64,000 nt of DNA from Micromussa lordhowensis. Taxonomy: Eukaryota > Cnidaria > Anthozoa > Scleractinia > Lobophylliidae. The number at the start of each line of letters is the position of its first letter. Positions within the stretch are counted from its first letter, which is position 1. The stretch is from assembly GCA_964020085.1 (NCBI GenBank), contig CAXHUQ010000643.1, positions 31,001 to 95,000 on the forward strand. Direction: 5' to 3'. Under the pieces are notes generated by a model. The model ran no database searches. It was not told the origin of the DNA and was given only the letters and a program-made list of their open reading frames with translations. The position numbers and the translations under genes were made by a program. Below, piece by piece: positions 10,971 through 21,485 of this stretch.

Positions 10971-13010
10971 TCATTTATAGGAAAAGATCTTTGGGTACAT
11001 AGGGATTCCTCTCTTCACCCGGCCAGTAAGTAGTTCAGGAACCATGGCATAGAGATAAAAGTCAAGAAGCTTCTTCTTGAGTCCTTCCCAGAATGTTGGG
11101 TCAAAGTAAATTCTCTCAATGTGTATGTCCTCATGGTTCATGAAAGTAGTATACACCACAAAATCACACCAGGACTGCCTAGTTATTGCCATACCCCCCT
11201 GAACTTGTATATAGTATGAATGTTTTTTTTTAGTTTGAGTTTCGAGTCTGTAATCTCCAAGCAGAAATTCCTGGTGTGCTGTGCAAGAGTTTTCAATAAT
11301 GGAACTCTTTCATCCACCTGTTCCTTTAACTTTGATGGGAATAACTTGTATTTTGCTTCAATATTTCCCACTGGATGATATTTGTTTGTTGGATCAGTTA
11401 CTTCACCATCAACACTTGCGGCCAGAACAGGATTTTCCTTATCAATAACAAGGCCTTTCTCTTTCACAGTGATACCACCATGGCCATTGATGTTTTGATA
11501 TTCAATATACTTACTTATAATGACTGGTTCCATTTCCAACCCAACTTTACACTGATATGGTACACTTGGCCTAACTTTGTACTGAAACAGATCCCTTACA
11601 AGCCTATCAGGTGGTGTAGTTACTCTTCTATTACTGATTTCACCAAATTTTGATGCAGTCAGTCTCCCATTTCTGTATTTGAACCACTCTGAGTTGCTAG
11701 ATTGCCCCCTTGTTTTCTCCTCAACAGTGCTGATACCATCTTCGTTTATTTTGATGGATTTCATGCACTCTTTACAGACCATTGTAAAGTTTTCCTCAGT
11801 TAAATCCAAGTCATCGGGGTAACTCTGTGAGGGATTGGGTATTGTAAAGTCATCGTTACTTTGAACACTAGCAACCTCCAAGTTTTCTTCATTAATCATA
11901 GCAATGCCAGTTTGTACAGCCATGCACGTTTCCATAGCTGGTTCAGGTAAGTTGGAAATTATTACAGAATGGGAAATGACTAAGTGAGATGAAAAGTTTA
12001 TATCTAGTGGCTCACACTCATTTCCCTCAGAACAGTGAATTGAATCTTTCATGAACAGGTGATTTAATTCACATTCAGAAGCTTCTGTTTCCGTCTGAGT
12101 TGCATCTCTCTTACGTTTTCCAGGAACATAGTCATGATCAGCATCGACAGCATGTTTGGCAAAGTTATCTTCTACCTTTTTCACAGTTACAGGTTCGCAA
12201 TCATTGCCTTCTAACAAATTGATAATCACTGCATTTGATTCCTTTGGCAACTTTTTTAATTCTTTACACAGGTCCATTACCTGCTCCCTTGTAACACGTT
12301 GAGCAAAGGATGGACACGATGAATATGCTTCTTTATCATTTTTTCTTTGAATTCTTTTATCAGTCTTCTGTCGTTTGTCTGCATCATAATCATGCTTGAT
12401 CATCAGTATATCCTTGAAAAGAATCGGAACGTTGGAAGTTCGTTGGGTGGGTTTATGCCATTGCTGAGGCTTCTCTGTGCAGGAAGTATTTGTAGGAATT
12501 TGCTTGAGGTCACTTTCAGGGAAGTCAAGTATGGTATATAATAATGCTCCAACATGTTTACAATATCCGTTAGCACCAGCTTTACAGGTGCATTGAGCTG
12601 ACATCACTTCGCCCGTCTTATTCTGTCGAACTTTTGTTCTATATACCTTATTCCTGGTCATAGAAGCCTTAACCCTTGCTTCAAAAAAACAGAAATCGTC
12701 ATGTGAGCTATTAAATTTAACATCGACAACATGGGAAGCCTTAAACAAAGCGTATCCCTCTCGTTTACTTTTAAACGCCCCTCGTCTTTTTTCTTCGCTG
12801 TTTCTCCCTCCAGAGAGGTAAGAAAAGATAAAACAATGTTGAAACTCCGGAGCGTTGTCTAGGCTTAAGGTCCAGCCTTCCTTGGGCCACTCAACTGCTT
12901 TGTTAACACCATCATTGCCATTATTCTCGAATTGCTTTTTATTGGAGTGAATTCCCCCATCAGGATCAATTACCTTGTTATGTAGTCCGCTAGAAATATA
13001 ATCTTTAACC
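10971..13010 (-). CDS. ISL2EU second protein: SWIM finger and YqaJ exonuclease (exon 2)
   Basis: After an acceptor (TTTATTTCTAG) the exon continues the SAP exon in phase with RVKDYISSG. It includes a SWIM zinc finger CTCKAGANGYCKH (C-x-C-x7-C-x-H), a Lys-rich linker, and a YqaJ-type nuclease. The nuclease starts SSNSEWFKYRNGRLTASKFG, has GLEMEPVIISKYIEY, ASVDGEV and GNIEAKYK (Asp and Glu-x-Lys of the PD-(D/E)XK fold), then QVQGGMAITRQSWCDFVVYT. One frame break occurs in a run of nine A/T at about 11221-11230, between the catalytic motif and the C-terminal WCDFVVYT part; a homopolymer error is possible. YqaJ proteins are lambda-type exonucleases. Their role in ISL2EU movement is not established, and processing of the excised ends is only a guess. 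Confidence 0.82.
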
Positions 13011-13088
13011 CTAGAAATAAAATATGAATAGAAAATTCAATGACGGAGAAGCAGGAATGGAAAAGCACTGCACACTTTTGAAGTTTAC

Positions 13089-13291
13089 CTTTGAAGTAGT
13101 TGCATACGAGTTCCAGATACACTCGCCCCTCTACATTTCAACCAACGCTTCAACTCATCGTTTTTTAACTGTTCAGCTTTCCTTCCCTTTAAAGATGCCC
13201 CGGGAACATCGTCCTCTGTTAAGATTGTTCGAAAACGCTTGTTGTTCGAATTATTGACATCCGCTTCGCACACTTCGTTTGCCGCCATCAT
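13089..13291 (-). CDS. ISL2EU second protein: SAP-domain exon 1
   Basis: The start codon at 13291 gives MMAANEVCEADVNNSN, an acidic stretch (EDDVPGASLKG), and a SAP-like motif (LKRWLKCRGASVSGTRMQLLQ). The exon ends at a GTAAAC donor (13088-13083) and a 78-bp intron leads to exon 2. The split codon AG/G is restored as arginine. The start lies 72 bp inside the element's right terminus, so the promoter must sit in the terminal repeat. Confidence 0.8.
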
Positions 13292-14779
13292 TCGAACTTC
13301 CCGGGAGTTTGACTACAACTACCAGAATGCAGTGCGCGCATGACGTCATCATGCAAATGTGCTATTAAGAGTGCTTTTAACATGAAATTGGAGTCTAAAT
13401 CAACAGGAACGTACACTATGTCAAGACCGCGGCGGAGAGCTTATCTATAACTTTCTAAAAACCTGCATCGTCCTAAATGGACTGAACAAGAGCTTCCTAC
13501 ATCGAGAATCGATTAAACTTCCACCAAAATAAGCCATAGTTAGCAGTCAGCGAACACTCAACATGTTGTCGTTACGTCAATTATCGCCCAGAAGCCACGC
13601 AAATAAATTTCTTCCGCGCTAGCGAATCACAGACAGTTCTGATAGTTAGCTAAGCCGAGAACGCCTAAAATTGATAAAACAAGGAAATTCTACTCACGAT
13701 CAGCGCTTGAACTCATGTTCTTCCCTCTGCTCGTGGCCATGCTTTGCTCGCAAATAGCAATGGATGAACTTGATTTTTGTCGAGCGCGGAACGGCAGATC
13801 CAGATTTCAACAGATTTTTTTCTAAGTCTTTAATCTCTGGCAATGGAGTCCTTGGAGAACAGACGAAAAAAACACGTATATCGCTCTGTAACAAAGTGTA
13901 TGAACGGAGAGTTTCCACAGTTTTTTATAAATTATTTCAATTATAATCGGGAGATTACGGGACGTCAGACACGCCAGAGCGACCTATTGCATCTCCCTCG
14001 AGTACGGACAGAAGCGGCAAAAAAGTCATCAAAGTTCAGAGCAAGCAACGCCAACAGCAGCTAGAAGTGTCTAGTCCATTGCACGTCTAAGCCCTAAATT
14101 GATGTGGCTAAAGCTTTTTGCTGTCTAAAGCAAGCACAACATTATCGCCACAGTGCTAACGGCCCACGTATAGTACAGAGCTTAATGACCTCCCATGTTC
14201 AGTGAGCATTTCATGTACGATAATGGACGATGCTTGCTAGTGATGTAGCTAAAGACTGATGTAGCTAAATCTGTTGAAATCTGGTTCAAAGTTCATCCGG
14301 GACATTGCTATTTGCGAGCAAAGCATGGCCAGGAGCAGAGTGAAGAACATGAGTTCAAGCGCTGATCGTGAGTAGAATTTCCTTGTTTTATCAATTTTAG
14401 GCGTTCTCGGCTTAGCTAACTATCAGAACTGTTTGTGATTCGAAATTTATTTGCATGGCTTCCGGGCGATAATTGACGTAACGACAACATGTTGAGTGTT
14501 CGCTGACTGCTAACTATGGCTTATTTTGGTGAAATTTAGGACGATGCAGGCCTTTGGAAAGTTATAGATAAGCTCTCCGCCGCGGTCTTGACATAGTGTA
14601 CGTTCCTGTTGATTTAGACTCCAATTTCATGTTAAAAGCACTCTTAATTAAATTGAACAATTCCTGATTCAACGAAAAGACAGTGAAATTAGTCTTCCTG
14701 GCCTCAAAAGGCATACAGGAGAGTTATCCCCTTTTATTTGAGCTACGATAAGCCTTGTGGAAAGCTAGCTCTGGGACAG

Positions 14780-15467
14780 AATTGTATCAATTCGTTTTTA
14801 ACAAAGAACTGCTCGAAAATATAATATACGCTCTCGTTTTCAGTAAGCTGTACTACTGTTCGTCAGTATGGTCATCCACCTCAGCTTGTAATGTTCATAA
14901 ACTACAATATGTACAAAACTTTGCTGCGCGAATCATTTATAATGTAAGGAAGTACGACCATATTTCTTCTACATTAAGAAACCTACGTTGGCTTCCGGTA
15001 AAAACAAACCTTTACTATCGAGATGCCATCTTAACATTTAAATGCATGGCGGGCCAAGCGCCTGAATATTTGACATCTGAGTTTGTAACAAGAGGCAGCG
15101 TATCTCGGCGTTTAACGAGGAATTTTCATCAACTTAACATTCCCTTTTTTAAAACCACCACAGGCCAGAGAACATTTTATTATAGAAGTGTATCCATCTG
15201 GAATAAGCTTGACTCCAGACTTAAACAATGTGAAAAACCAGTTTCCTTTAAGAGAGCTTTGAAAAAGCAACTCCTGAGCGAATTTTTATTTTAATAACAG
15301 TTTTATATGTATAGTTACGTAATTTAACTGTAATTGTAACTGTTCTGTAATTGTAATTATTCTATATTTAATTTCATAACGTCATGTAACTATATATTAT
15401 GTAATTGAACACTGAAAAGCCCCAGTGGGGATGTGCTCAATAAAAAAAATAAAATAAATTGTATCAA
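14780..15467 (+). mobile_element. 5'-truncated LINE with 11-bp target duplication
   Basis: Identical AATTGTATCAA copies at 14780-14790 and 15457-15467 bracket about 670 bp. The sequence ends in an A-rich tail after GCCCCAGTGGGGATGTGCTC. The left duplication overlaps the last two bases of the outer foldback, so this insertion landed at the foldback's edge. Confidence 0.85.
14791..15294 (+). CDS. LINE reverse transcriptase, C-terminal remnant
   Basis: This is the open frame of the truncated LINE. Hallmarks of the region downstream of the RT core in CR1/L2/RTE-like LINEs are visible: SKLYYCSSVW near the start, LQYVQNFAARII, LRWLPV, YRDAILTFKCMAGQAPEYL, RTFYYRSVSIWNKL, and a basic tail ending in TAA at 15292-15294. 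The catalytic motifs and endonuclease are missing through 5' truncation. Dead on arrival. Confidence 0.8.
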   Translation, partial: FVFNKELLENIIYALVFSKLYYCSSVWSSTSACNVHKLQYVQNFAARIIYNVRKYDHISSTLRNLRWLPVKTNLYYRDAILTFKCMAGQAPEYLTSEFVTRGSVSRRLTRNFHQLNIPFFKTTTGQRTFYYRSVSIWNKLDSRLKQCEKPVSFKRALKKQLLSEFLF

Positions 15468-16558
15468 GATTATCAGTGACAAGTCAAATTCTGTAGCCAC
15501 GTTTTTGCGAATCCAGACAGATGTATTGGTAGCTTTTCAAGAGGATGAAAGGGTTAATCATCAAAAAGTAATGGCAATTTAGCCTAGTTACATGTAGCTA
15601 AATTCTACAAACTCACTGTCTGTGCGTTCTGAAAATCCCAGAGGTTCTTTTCTATCCCTCCAGAGATTAAAAACAGATGCCCTCAACCGAATCGACTTCA
15701 AAGAGCCAGGTAACTTTGGTCTTCCAACACGACGTCATGTAATGGTTGCCATTTCGTCAGAAACACATAGTCTTCACAGGACAAAATTTACGAATATATA
15801 CAGAAAATGTATAAAATACTTTCACAAATATAAAAAATGACAATAAGAGAAATTATTTACAGCGAGAGTGAAAAATATTCCAAGGATTGCTTTGGGAATA
15901 GGCAATGCAAGTTAGCTTCGCAAAATTCTGTAATTCCGTGTAACACGCAATTCAAGATCAAGGTATCACGGCGCGCAATGCATTAAGGGTTGAAATGGGC
16001 CTTTAAATGATATCCTCTTCTAGATGAAACGTATGAAACGTCTCTGATTTGTATACCCTATCCCACACTAAATGGCTTGAAAAACCCTACCCTTCACAGT
16101 GGCACATACCATACCTATATAGCTCATACGTGGAAGTACTCAAATACCAACCCCCCCTCTCTAGCCCCGGCAGATTATAAAGTACCCATGAATGTCCAAA
16201 GTTTTACATTATTAAGGGGGCTCGATAGTCAAAAAGGGACCAAAACGTTTGCTTACATATGGTGAAGAAAGATCAATTGCGTTCGATTGCACTCATTAAG
16301 AGAAAATAAATTTTGAAGGCTTCACTGAAAATGGTTGCTATGGCAACCAGCCACAACCTTTTGAGGTTTGATTTTATAGCATTAACGCCAACAGTTCCTG
16401 CTCTTTTACAAAACAAGATTTGATTCAAACAAGGATATCTTCTAAGTTTCTGTTTCGTTCTGTGCAATGAACCTAAGTTTTGACAGTTCATTCTTGTTTT
16501 CAGTGCTTTTAACAGGCTTAATCATAAAAATTACAATTTCCTCGATTGTGATTGGTTT

Positions 16559-16589
<31 letters not shown>

Positions 16590-16595
16590 TCAAGC
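15468..16595. other. No gene recognised
   Basis: This holds a 72-codon open stretch at 15622-15840 with no recognised domain, and from about 16517 the outward end of a common dispersed repeat (ATCATAAAAATTACAATTTC). Confidence 0.4.
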
Positions 16596-16655
16596 TGTTA
16601 TCGGACAGTTTGTTATCGGACACCTTGTTATCGGACAGTTTGTTATCGGACAGTT
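16596..16655. repeat. Four copies of a 15-bp tandem repeat
   Basis: TGTTATCGGACAGTT is repeated four times; the second copy differs by ACC for AGT. It is followed by spaced AACCAATCAC motifs (inverted CCAAT-like). Confidence 0.85.
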
Positions 16656-16773
16656 CAATGAACCAATCACATTCAAAGATGTAGTTAAAATTAACCAATC
16701 ACATTTAAAGTTGTGGTTTAAACCAACCAATCACAACCTTGGTTTCAATCACCATAGAAGCAAGTGTACAAAG

Positions 16774-16805
<32 letters not shown>

Positions 16806-16935
16806 ATTTCTTCCCCTTGAACAATGATTGTGTTTTAGAAGACAGAAGTGATTTATTTTATCCTATGGCACAAATGTTTATGCGATCTATCCAGACGAGT
16901 TACTTTGTGGATATGTTAACATGTTCAGATGAAGT

Positions 16936-17409
16936 TCAGCCATCCACAGCATTGTTTATCGCTTCGCAACAACCGCGGCAAACGGAGGTAAACATCCACC
17001 CGGCTGTAATACCACTGCACAGTACGCTAGTATTTCCTCCCTCGAAAATCCTCATTTTGTTCAACAAAATCAAAATACAGGAACAATGACAGTAGACCAA
17101 GCCAAGTTTTCCCCTTGTATCGGACGGAGAAATTTCAGAAATAAATAATAGTAAAACCACAGCCTCCAAAAACATCGCTCGAGCAACTAAATCATGGATG
17201 GCAGCATAGAGAACGTTTGTTAAACCAAAATCATTAATGCATTTAACTGTCAGTGAAAGACGAGAATTGTTTCTCATTGCTAGCGGATACGTGCCTGTAC
17301 AATCCAGCTCGATATCTGCGATTTCTGCGACATTTTCTTTGCACAGTTCGGTGCCTGCAGCTTCAGCAAATCCACCAGGTGTAGGAAAATGTTCGACCAG
17401 CAGTTCCAA
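16936..17409 (-). other. 157-codon open frame, unrecognised
   Basis: The minus-strand frame starts MELLVEHFPTPGGFAEAAGT and contains one hydrophobic stretch near residues 84-95. No domain or family is recognised, and no splice context is evident. It lies among MITEs, so it may be chance or an old exon. Listed because it is longer than most random frames here. Confidence 0.2.
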
Positions 17410-17818
17410 TCAGTACAAACCAAGTTTCTTCATTAGCGAATGAGGCAGAATTCACCGGTATGCCGTCGCCCAAATACAGCATAGCTACAAAAATCTCTCG
17501 GCGCCATTTTAAATTTTCAATAAACAGTTCAGTGTGTTTAAAAAACACCAGCAACTTAAGAAAATCCCTGTCCCAAAAAGCCAAGGAAACGAAGAATCAT
17601 AATTGACTCGGACTCTGATGTTTACAACTTGAAGTGAGCTGTCTATTGACTCAGCTTAAAAACCTTGAATCTTGCTGGAAAAACTGCCCTGGCAAGCGTT
17701 CGTAATTTTACCAAATTCCGCAAAGTTCTGCGCAGTTGAGCGTTTTTCATAGGCAATTGCAGAAACGTGAGAAGACTGGGAACGAGTATGGTTGTTTTCC
17801 GTTTGTTTGAAAAACTAA

Positions 17819-18481
17819 GGGCGCGTTCCATTCGACCAAAAATTCCGGTTTGAATTTCCGAAATGTTCGTATGTCGAATGGAACGGTATTTTCCACCAGG
17901 CCGGACCGATCTCGTTCTATTCCCGCTTGAGCACATTTCCCACCAAGAATTACTCTACAAAATGATGAAAGATCTTGATGAAGTGGCTGTCTTAAGTACC
18001 GTAAGCTGCTTCATGTAGAGAAGTTTAACACGCATTCAGAATTCAACTCTAACTTGATATTTGTGTGAGAGAATTAAACTTACGAACTTTTCTCGCGGGA
18101 GAGTATGCAAACCGGCGAAATGACCCACAGGAAATTTGGAACGACCAGTCCACAATTTTTCAAGAAATCAGATCCTAGCGTTTTTTGTGGAGAATAGGCG
18201 ATAAAGAACAGGCTTGAACTATGGCAGATCATTTTGCATCCAGTGGAGTGTAAAGACTCGCCGCCATTTTGTAGCTTTTCACGACTAAAGGAACTGGGGC
18301 CGATTCATACCGGGTAGAAATGCCAAATGGAACAGGAAATTTCCGGAATTTCCAAATTTCCAGAAAAAAGGACAACCTCGAGAGGTGAACCGAAATTTTC
18401 GAAATGAATTTCCGGAAAATTTCTGTTCCATTCGATTTTGAACCGGAATTCCCGGAAATTTTGGTCGAATAGAACGCGCCC
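17819..18481. mobile_element. MITE with GGGCGCGTTCCATTCGACC termini
   Basis: The left end GGGCGCGTTCCATTCGACC AAAA is matched by its reverse complement ending at 18481 (one mismatch). Further inner blocks rich in TTCCGGAAATT pair loosely. The 660-bp body has no transposase. TA dinucleotides lie next to both ends, offset by one base on the left, so the duplication is unresolved. Confidence 0.7.
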
Positions 18482-18540
18482 TAGGATATTCAAATGAAAG
18501 ATCAACTAAATTTGAGAGTATTTACCAAGAATAGAAGTAT

Positions 18541-18690
18541 TTAGAGAAGGAAAATTGCAAAATGGTGGCTCTTCAAATATCACCTAAAATAGAGAGTTTG
18601 TATGGATTGGGTAGACAAGCCACAAAATTATAAGGATTTGTATGGAATTTTGCAACTTTTGAGATTCTCCCATTTAAACAATTTTTAACT
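18541..18690 (+). repeat. Dispersed repeat shared with 46.2 kb
   Basis: About 130 bp closely matches 46200-46325: both contain TCAAATATCACC(T/C)AAAATAGAGAG and AAGG(A/T)TTGTATGGAA. Same orientation. Identity of the parent element unknown. Confidence 0.7.
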
Positions 18691-18942
18691 GAAAACTCTC
18701 AAACTTGGCTAGGTAGCTTTTCATTCAGTAAAATTTCAGTTGAAATGTTTAGATTTTCAATCTAATCAATATAAGAAACTCGTCCCAGTCCTCTCACGCT
18801 TCTGCAATGGGCTATGCATGGTTGCGTTTTTGACTGACATAAGACTTGTTTTTCGCTCGTCACTTGGCAACCAGCAAATCCATTTGACTGTTGTCGATTT
18901 CAGAGCGACATTCCCTTTATTTTCATAACTTTGCTATTCTTC

Positions 18943-19135
18943 TTTTCTCGGAAATTGTAATTTTTATGATTAATTGGTAATAAGACTTCGTGTCGTCCAT
19001 TTCTGTCTGTAATCATACTCGTGATAAACAAATCGGACTCCCGCTGCGCGGTCGTCCGATTTTGTTATCACTCGTATGATTACAGACCGAATTGGACTCC
19101 ACTCAGTCCTATTACCATTACTTATTTGGAAATAA
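18943..19135. repeat. Dispersed palindromic MITE, copy A
   Basis: The copy begins CGGAAATTGTAATTTTTATG, then a palindromic core in which AAATCGGACTCC and CGGTCGTCCGATTT face each other. It ends CAGTCCTATTACCATTAC. The same layout recurs at 25685-25840, and the reverse end motif occurs at 16517-16545. Confidence 0.65.
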
Positions 19136-20000
19136 CCTTATTTTACACCACACCCTGTGGACAAATCAACTCATGTCACGTGACGGCTTTAAAATATTAC
19201 CATTTTTTTGGTTTATTGCATCGAGACACTATTGGTCTTTGATTAGCCCAAATTTCAGGAATTGCTCTTAAATACTTTAACCAATGTAGAATCGTTGGCG
19301 TGAAGTCAGTGGGTACAAAAGTAGACCTTTGAGAAAAATGCACTTAGCATTTAACAAGCCAAACATTGCGGGGGAGGGGTGCAGATTGGACCTCAGGGAT
19401 CAAAAGTGTAATGGTTGTTCTATTTTGTATTTTTGCAACTGTAGGAAATGCTCCTTTTCATACAGGAAATGAATGAGCCTGTGATGGTAAATCAAGCAAA
19501 GTTTTTCCCAAGTAATTATACCAATCGAGTTGTGCATCTCTTTATAGCCTTACTACAAAGTCTTTCTCTTATGTTAAAATTAAGCTATATTTTTGGTCAT
19601 GTTCTTACCGTAAGCAACCGTTGCTATGGCCGTTGCTACGTACAAAAACTTGCACCACTCTGTACTTTCCTTAAATTTAGCACTTACCTAGAGGTAAATT
19701 CAGCAAGATCGATTTAAAATACTTTTTACAAGTGTTCAAGGGCTTTACATCTTTTACTTTTAAAAAACTGCATTTTTTCTCAACGTTGTCATTTTTTTTA
19801 CTATCGAGCCAACTTAATTGGTAATAAATTTTTCTCACATGCTTCTTTTGATCATTTTAAAGGAAAGATGAACAGATTTTAACCCAACAGATCCTGTTGC
19901 ATTCAGGGATTCTTATAACAGTGTTGTCAGGTCTACTTGCTCGTGTAAAAATGTAAACAAAGGAACGCTCGGACAAGCACGATCCTTTCAGTCTTTCCCA
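19136..20000. other. No gene recognised
   Basis: AT-rich DNA with short open stretches only. The left breakpoint of the proposed inversion would lie between about 19860 and 20105. Confidence 0.4.
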
Positions 20001-20104
20001 CGCCTTGTGGGATGATCGGTTTCTTAACAAATGCTGGTTCCATTACTTTTCAGTCCTTTCCCGATTTTCTGAACCTTTCTGAAAGCTGCCAAGAGAAAGC
20101 CGTC

Positions 20105-20589
20105 TTAGATTCTCCTGCGGGGGTGGCTGGATCTGGAGCTTGTGGAGGCGAGCCACTGAAAACGCGAATCGGCTGATGCGGCTTTTTCTATCGCCTCGTT
20201 TAAAGATCCTTGTACGATGGATTGTACCTGGGTCAGTTGGGTGGCTGACAGAAGCCCATCTTGTGGCGACTCTCGATCTAGTAGCTCTTGGACCTGACGC
20301 TGGAGCTGTTGGAATTGCAGTTCAAGAGCATTTTGGTTCGCCATGTGCTCGGCGCCATCTTGAATAGGGGGCGGAGTACCAGAAAGGTTTTCTGTGTTTT
20401 GCCGTGCCTCGTCAATACGCTCAGAGCAGCACGTCCGCCGGTCGTTGGGAGATTGAGCCGGCTGCGCAAGGATCGCAAATCTTTAACATATAGCCTGCCA
20501 AGTTCGAGGTCTGCAGGTATATGGCCGGGGTCTGCCAACGTAGAAGTGTGCCTTGTTCGGCGAGTCGGTGGCATGTTGTCTGCGTTCAA
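20105..20589 (-). pseudogene. DIRS/Ngaro-like gag, N-terminal part
   Basis: The frame from 20589 gives a leader, then LGRLYVKDLRSLRSRLNLPT, a SAP-like segment. After a frame change near 20350 a second frame has a coiled-coil (MANQNALELQFQQLQRQVQE) and LLSATQLTQVQSIVQGSLNE, then a Pro/Ala-rich stretch. This resembles the start of gag-like proteins of tyrosine-recombinase (DIRS/Ngaro) retroelements in cnidarians. The family call is from memory of such proteins and is moderate. Its C-terminal counterpart lies at 24.5-25.1 kb on the opposite strand, which fits an inversion separating the two halves. Confidence 0.5.
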
Positions 20590-21313
20590 AACACCACGCA
20601 GAATGCAAGATCACTGAACCCCGCGATTGCGCCGGCTAGATTCTGGCTAGGTTTATCTCTTTACAGATGACGGACGAAACAGAAGAGATAAGTGAATATA
20701 AAATATTCTGGACAAAATGACGCACTGTTGTCTATCTCGTGTGAGAGTAAGTTCAAGTTCGCTCTGATTGGGTGGTTTTCATGAGGATTCTTAGTTGACG
20801 TCATCCAAGGTCGATGGATGAACGAGTAGCAAAGCGCATTGCTCAAAATAGAAACAAGAGTTGTTGATCAACTGAAATTTATTTCATATATTCAATAAAT
20901 TGTAATAACAAACTTAATTAATGCTATGTAATAAGCAGAACAAACCATCAAAACAGTTCTCTTAGGCAATCGCTAGAGCTGGCAGGTGTTCACCGACAAC
21001 CAATTACTTAATAAACAATGCTCGTAAGAGTGAGAGTGACCACAAAGGAGAAATGTTGTAAAATGTTGACGTTTGTGGGAGATTGAAAAGAGAGAAAGTT
21101 ATTGCTTTCTAGGTAAAAGAAAGTTTGGAATGGATCGGCTTGGCGCCAAAAACTCGAGACAATGGGAATTTAATTCGGGGAAGTTAAGTTTTGCTCCACT
21201 TAATTAATAACGCCAAATTATCACAAAAATTAACACGACATATATAAAGTAAACGGCGACGTTTTTTTCAATTAGAGTTACCTTCCTGGAGTATGATCAG
21301 GAAAACGACATAC
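20590..21313. other. Intron-like flank between gag fragment and LamG exon
   Basis: No gene is seen. On the minus strand this is downstream of the laminin-G exon donor and upstream of the gag start. It could be the element's 5' region within an intron. Confidence 0.4.
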
Positions 21314-21485
21314 CTCAGTTTTCCGTGAACTAAATCGATCATTACAAAATCTTGATGTTCCATTTCACTTCCAATGTAAACCAGCAGACCATTAGGTTCG
21401 ACTGTCTTGAATTCGAACCAGAGACTGTGTTTTGTCAATGGCCAAGAAATCTCGCCACTTATATTGTAGGCCACGAAATCGTCGC
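21314..21485 (-). CDS. CNTNAP/neurexin IV-like, laminin-G exon (first half of domain)
   Basis: This 172-nt exon lies between an AG acceptor (…CTCAAAG, ending at 21486) and a GTATGT donor (from 21313). Its peptide DDFVAYNISGEISWPLTKHS followed by LWFEFKTVEPNGLLVYIGSE and DFVMIDLVHGKLR is the N-terminal half of a laminin-G domain. It ends in the split codon AG/. The plus-strand exon at 26796 starts with G then FTVNLGDN, which would complete both that codon and the domain (GKLR-FTVNLGDN is the expected LamG strand). The two exons lie on opposite strands 5.3 kb apart, so they cannot be spliced as assembled. No further exon of this gene was found on the minus strand at 21.5-24.5 kb. Confidence 0.75.

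Larger units (their letters stand above)
8935..13363. mobile_element. ISL2EU (PHIS superfamily) DNA transposon, two-gene copy
   Basis: This 4429-bp element has terminal repeats starting AGCACATTTTGCACGATGAC (left) and ending in the reverse complement of AGCACATTTGCATGATGACG (right). It is flanked by AT at 8933-8934 and 13364-13365. The other arm of the host foldback keeps the uninterrupted sequence TTCAATTTAATTAAGAGTGC, proving the insertion point and the 2-bp duplication. Inside are a THAP plus DDE transposase on the plus strand and a convergent SAP-SWIM-YqaJ protein on the minus strand, the gene set known for ISL2EU. A few single-base frame breaks suggest a fairly young but currently damaged copy. 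Confidence 0.9.
8732..14781. mobile_element. Foldback element hosting a nested ISL2EU
   Basis: The outer termini TTCTGTCCYAGAGCTAGCTT (8732) and its reverse complement (ending 14781) open arms that continue pairing inward. The left arm is 8732-8932 plus 13366-13816, and the right arm is 14268-14781. The arms share long blocks such as GATAAGCTCTCCGCCGCGGT, leaving a ~450-bp loop. Without the inner element it is about 1.6 kb. No convincing target duplication is visible at the outer ends, and no transposase belongs to it, so it would depend on another element. Confidence 0.8.
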
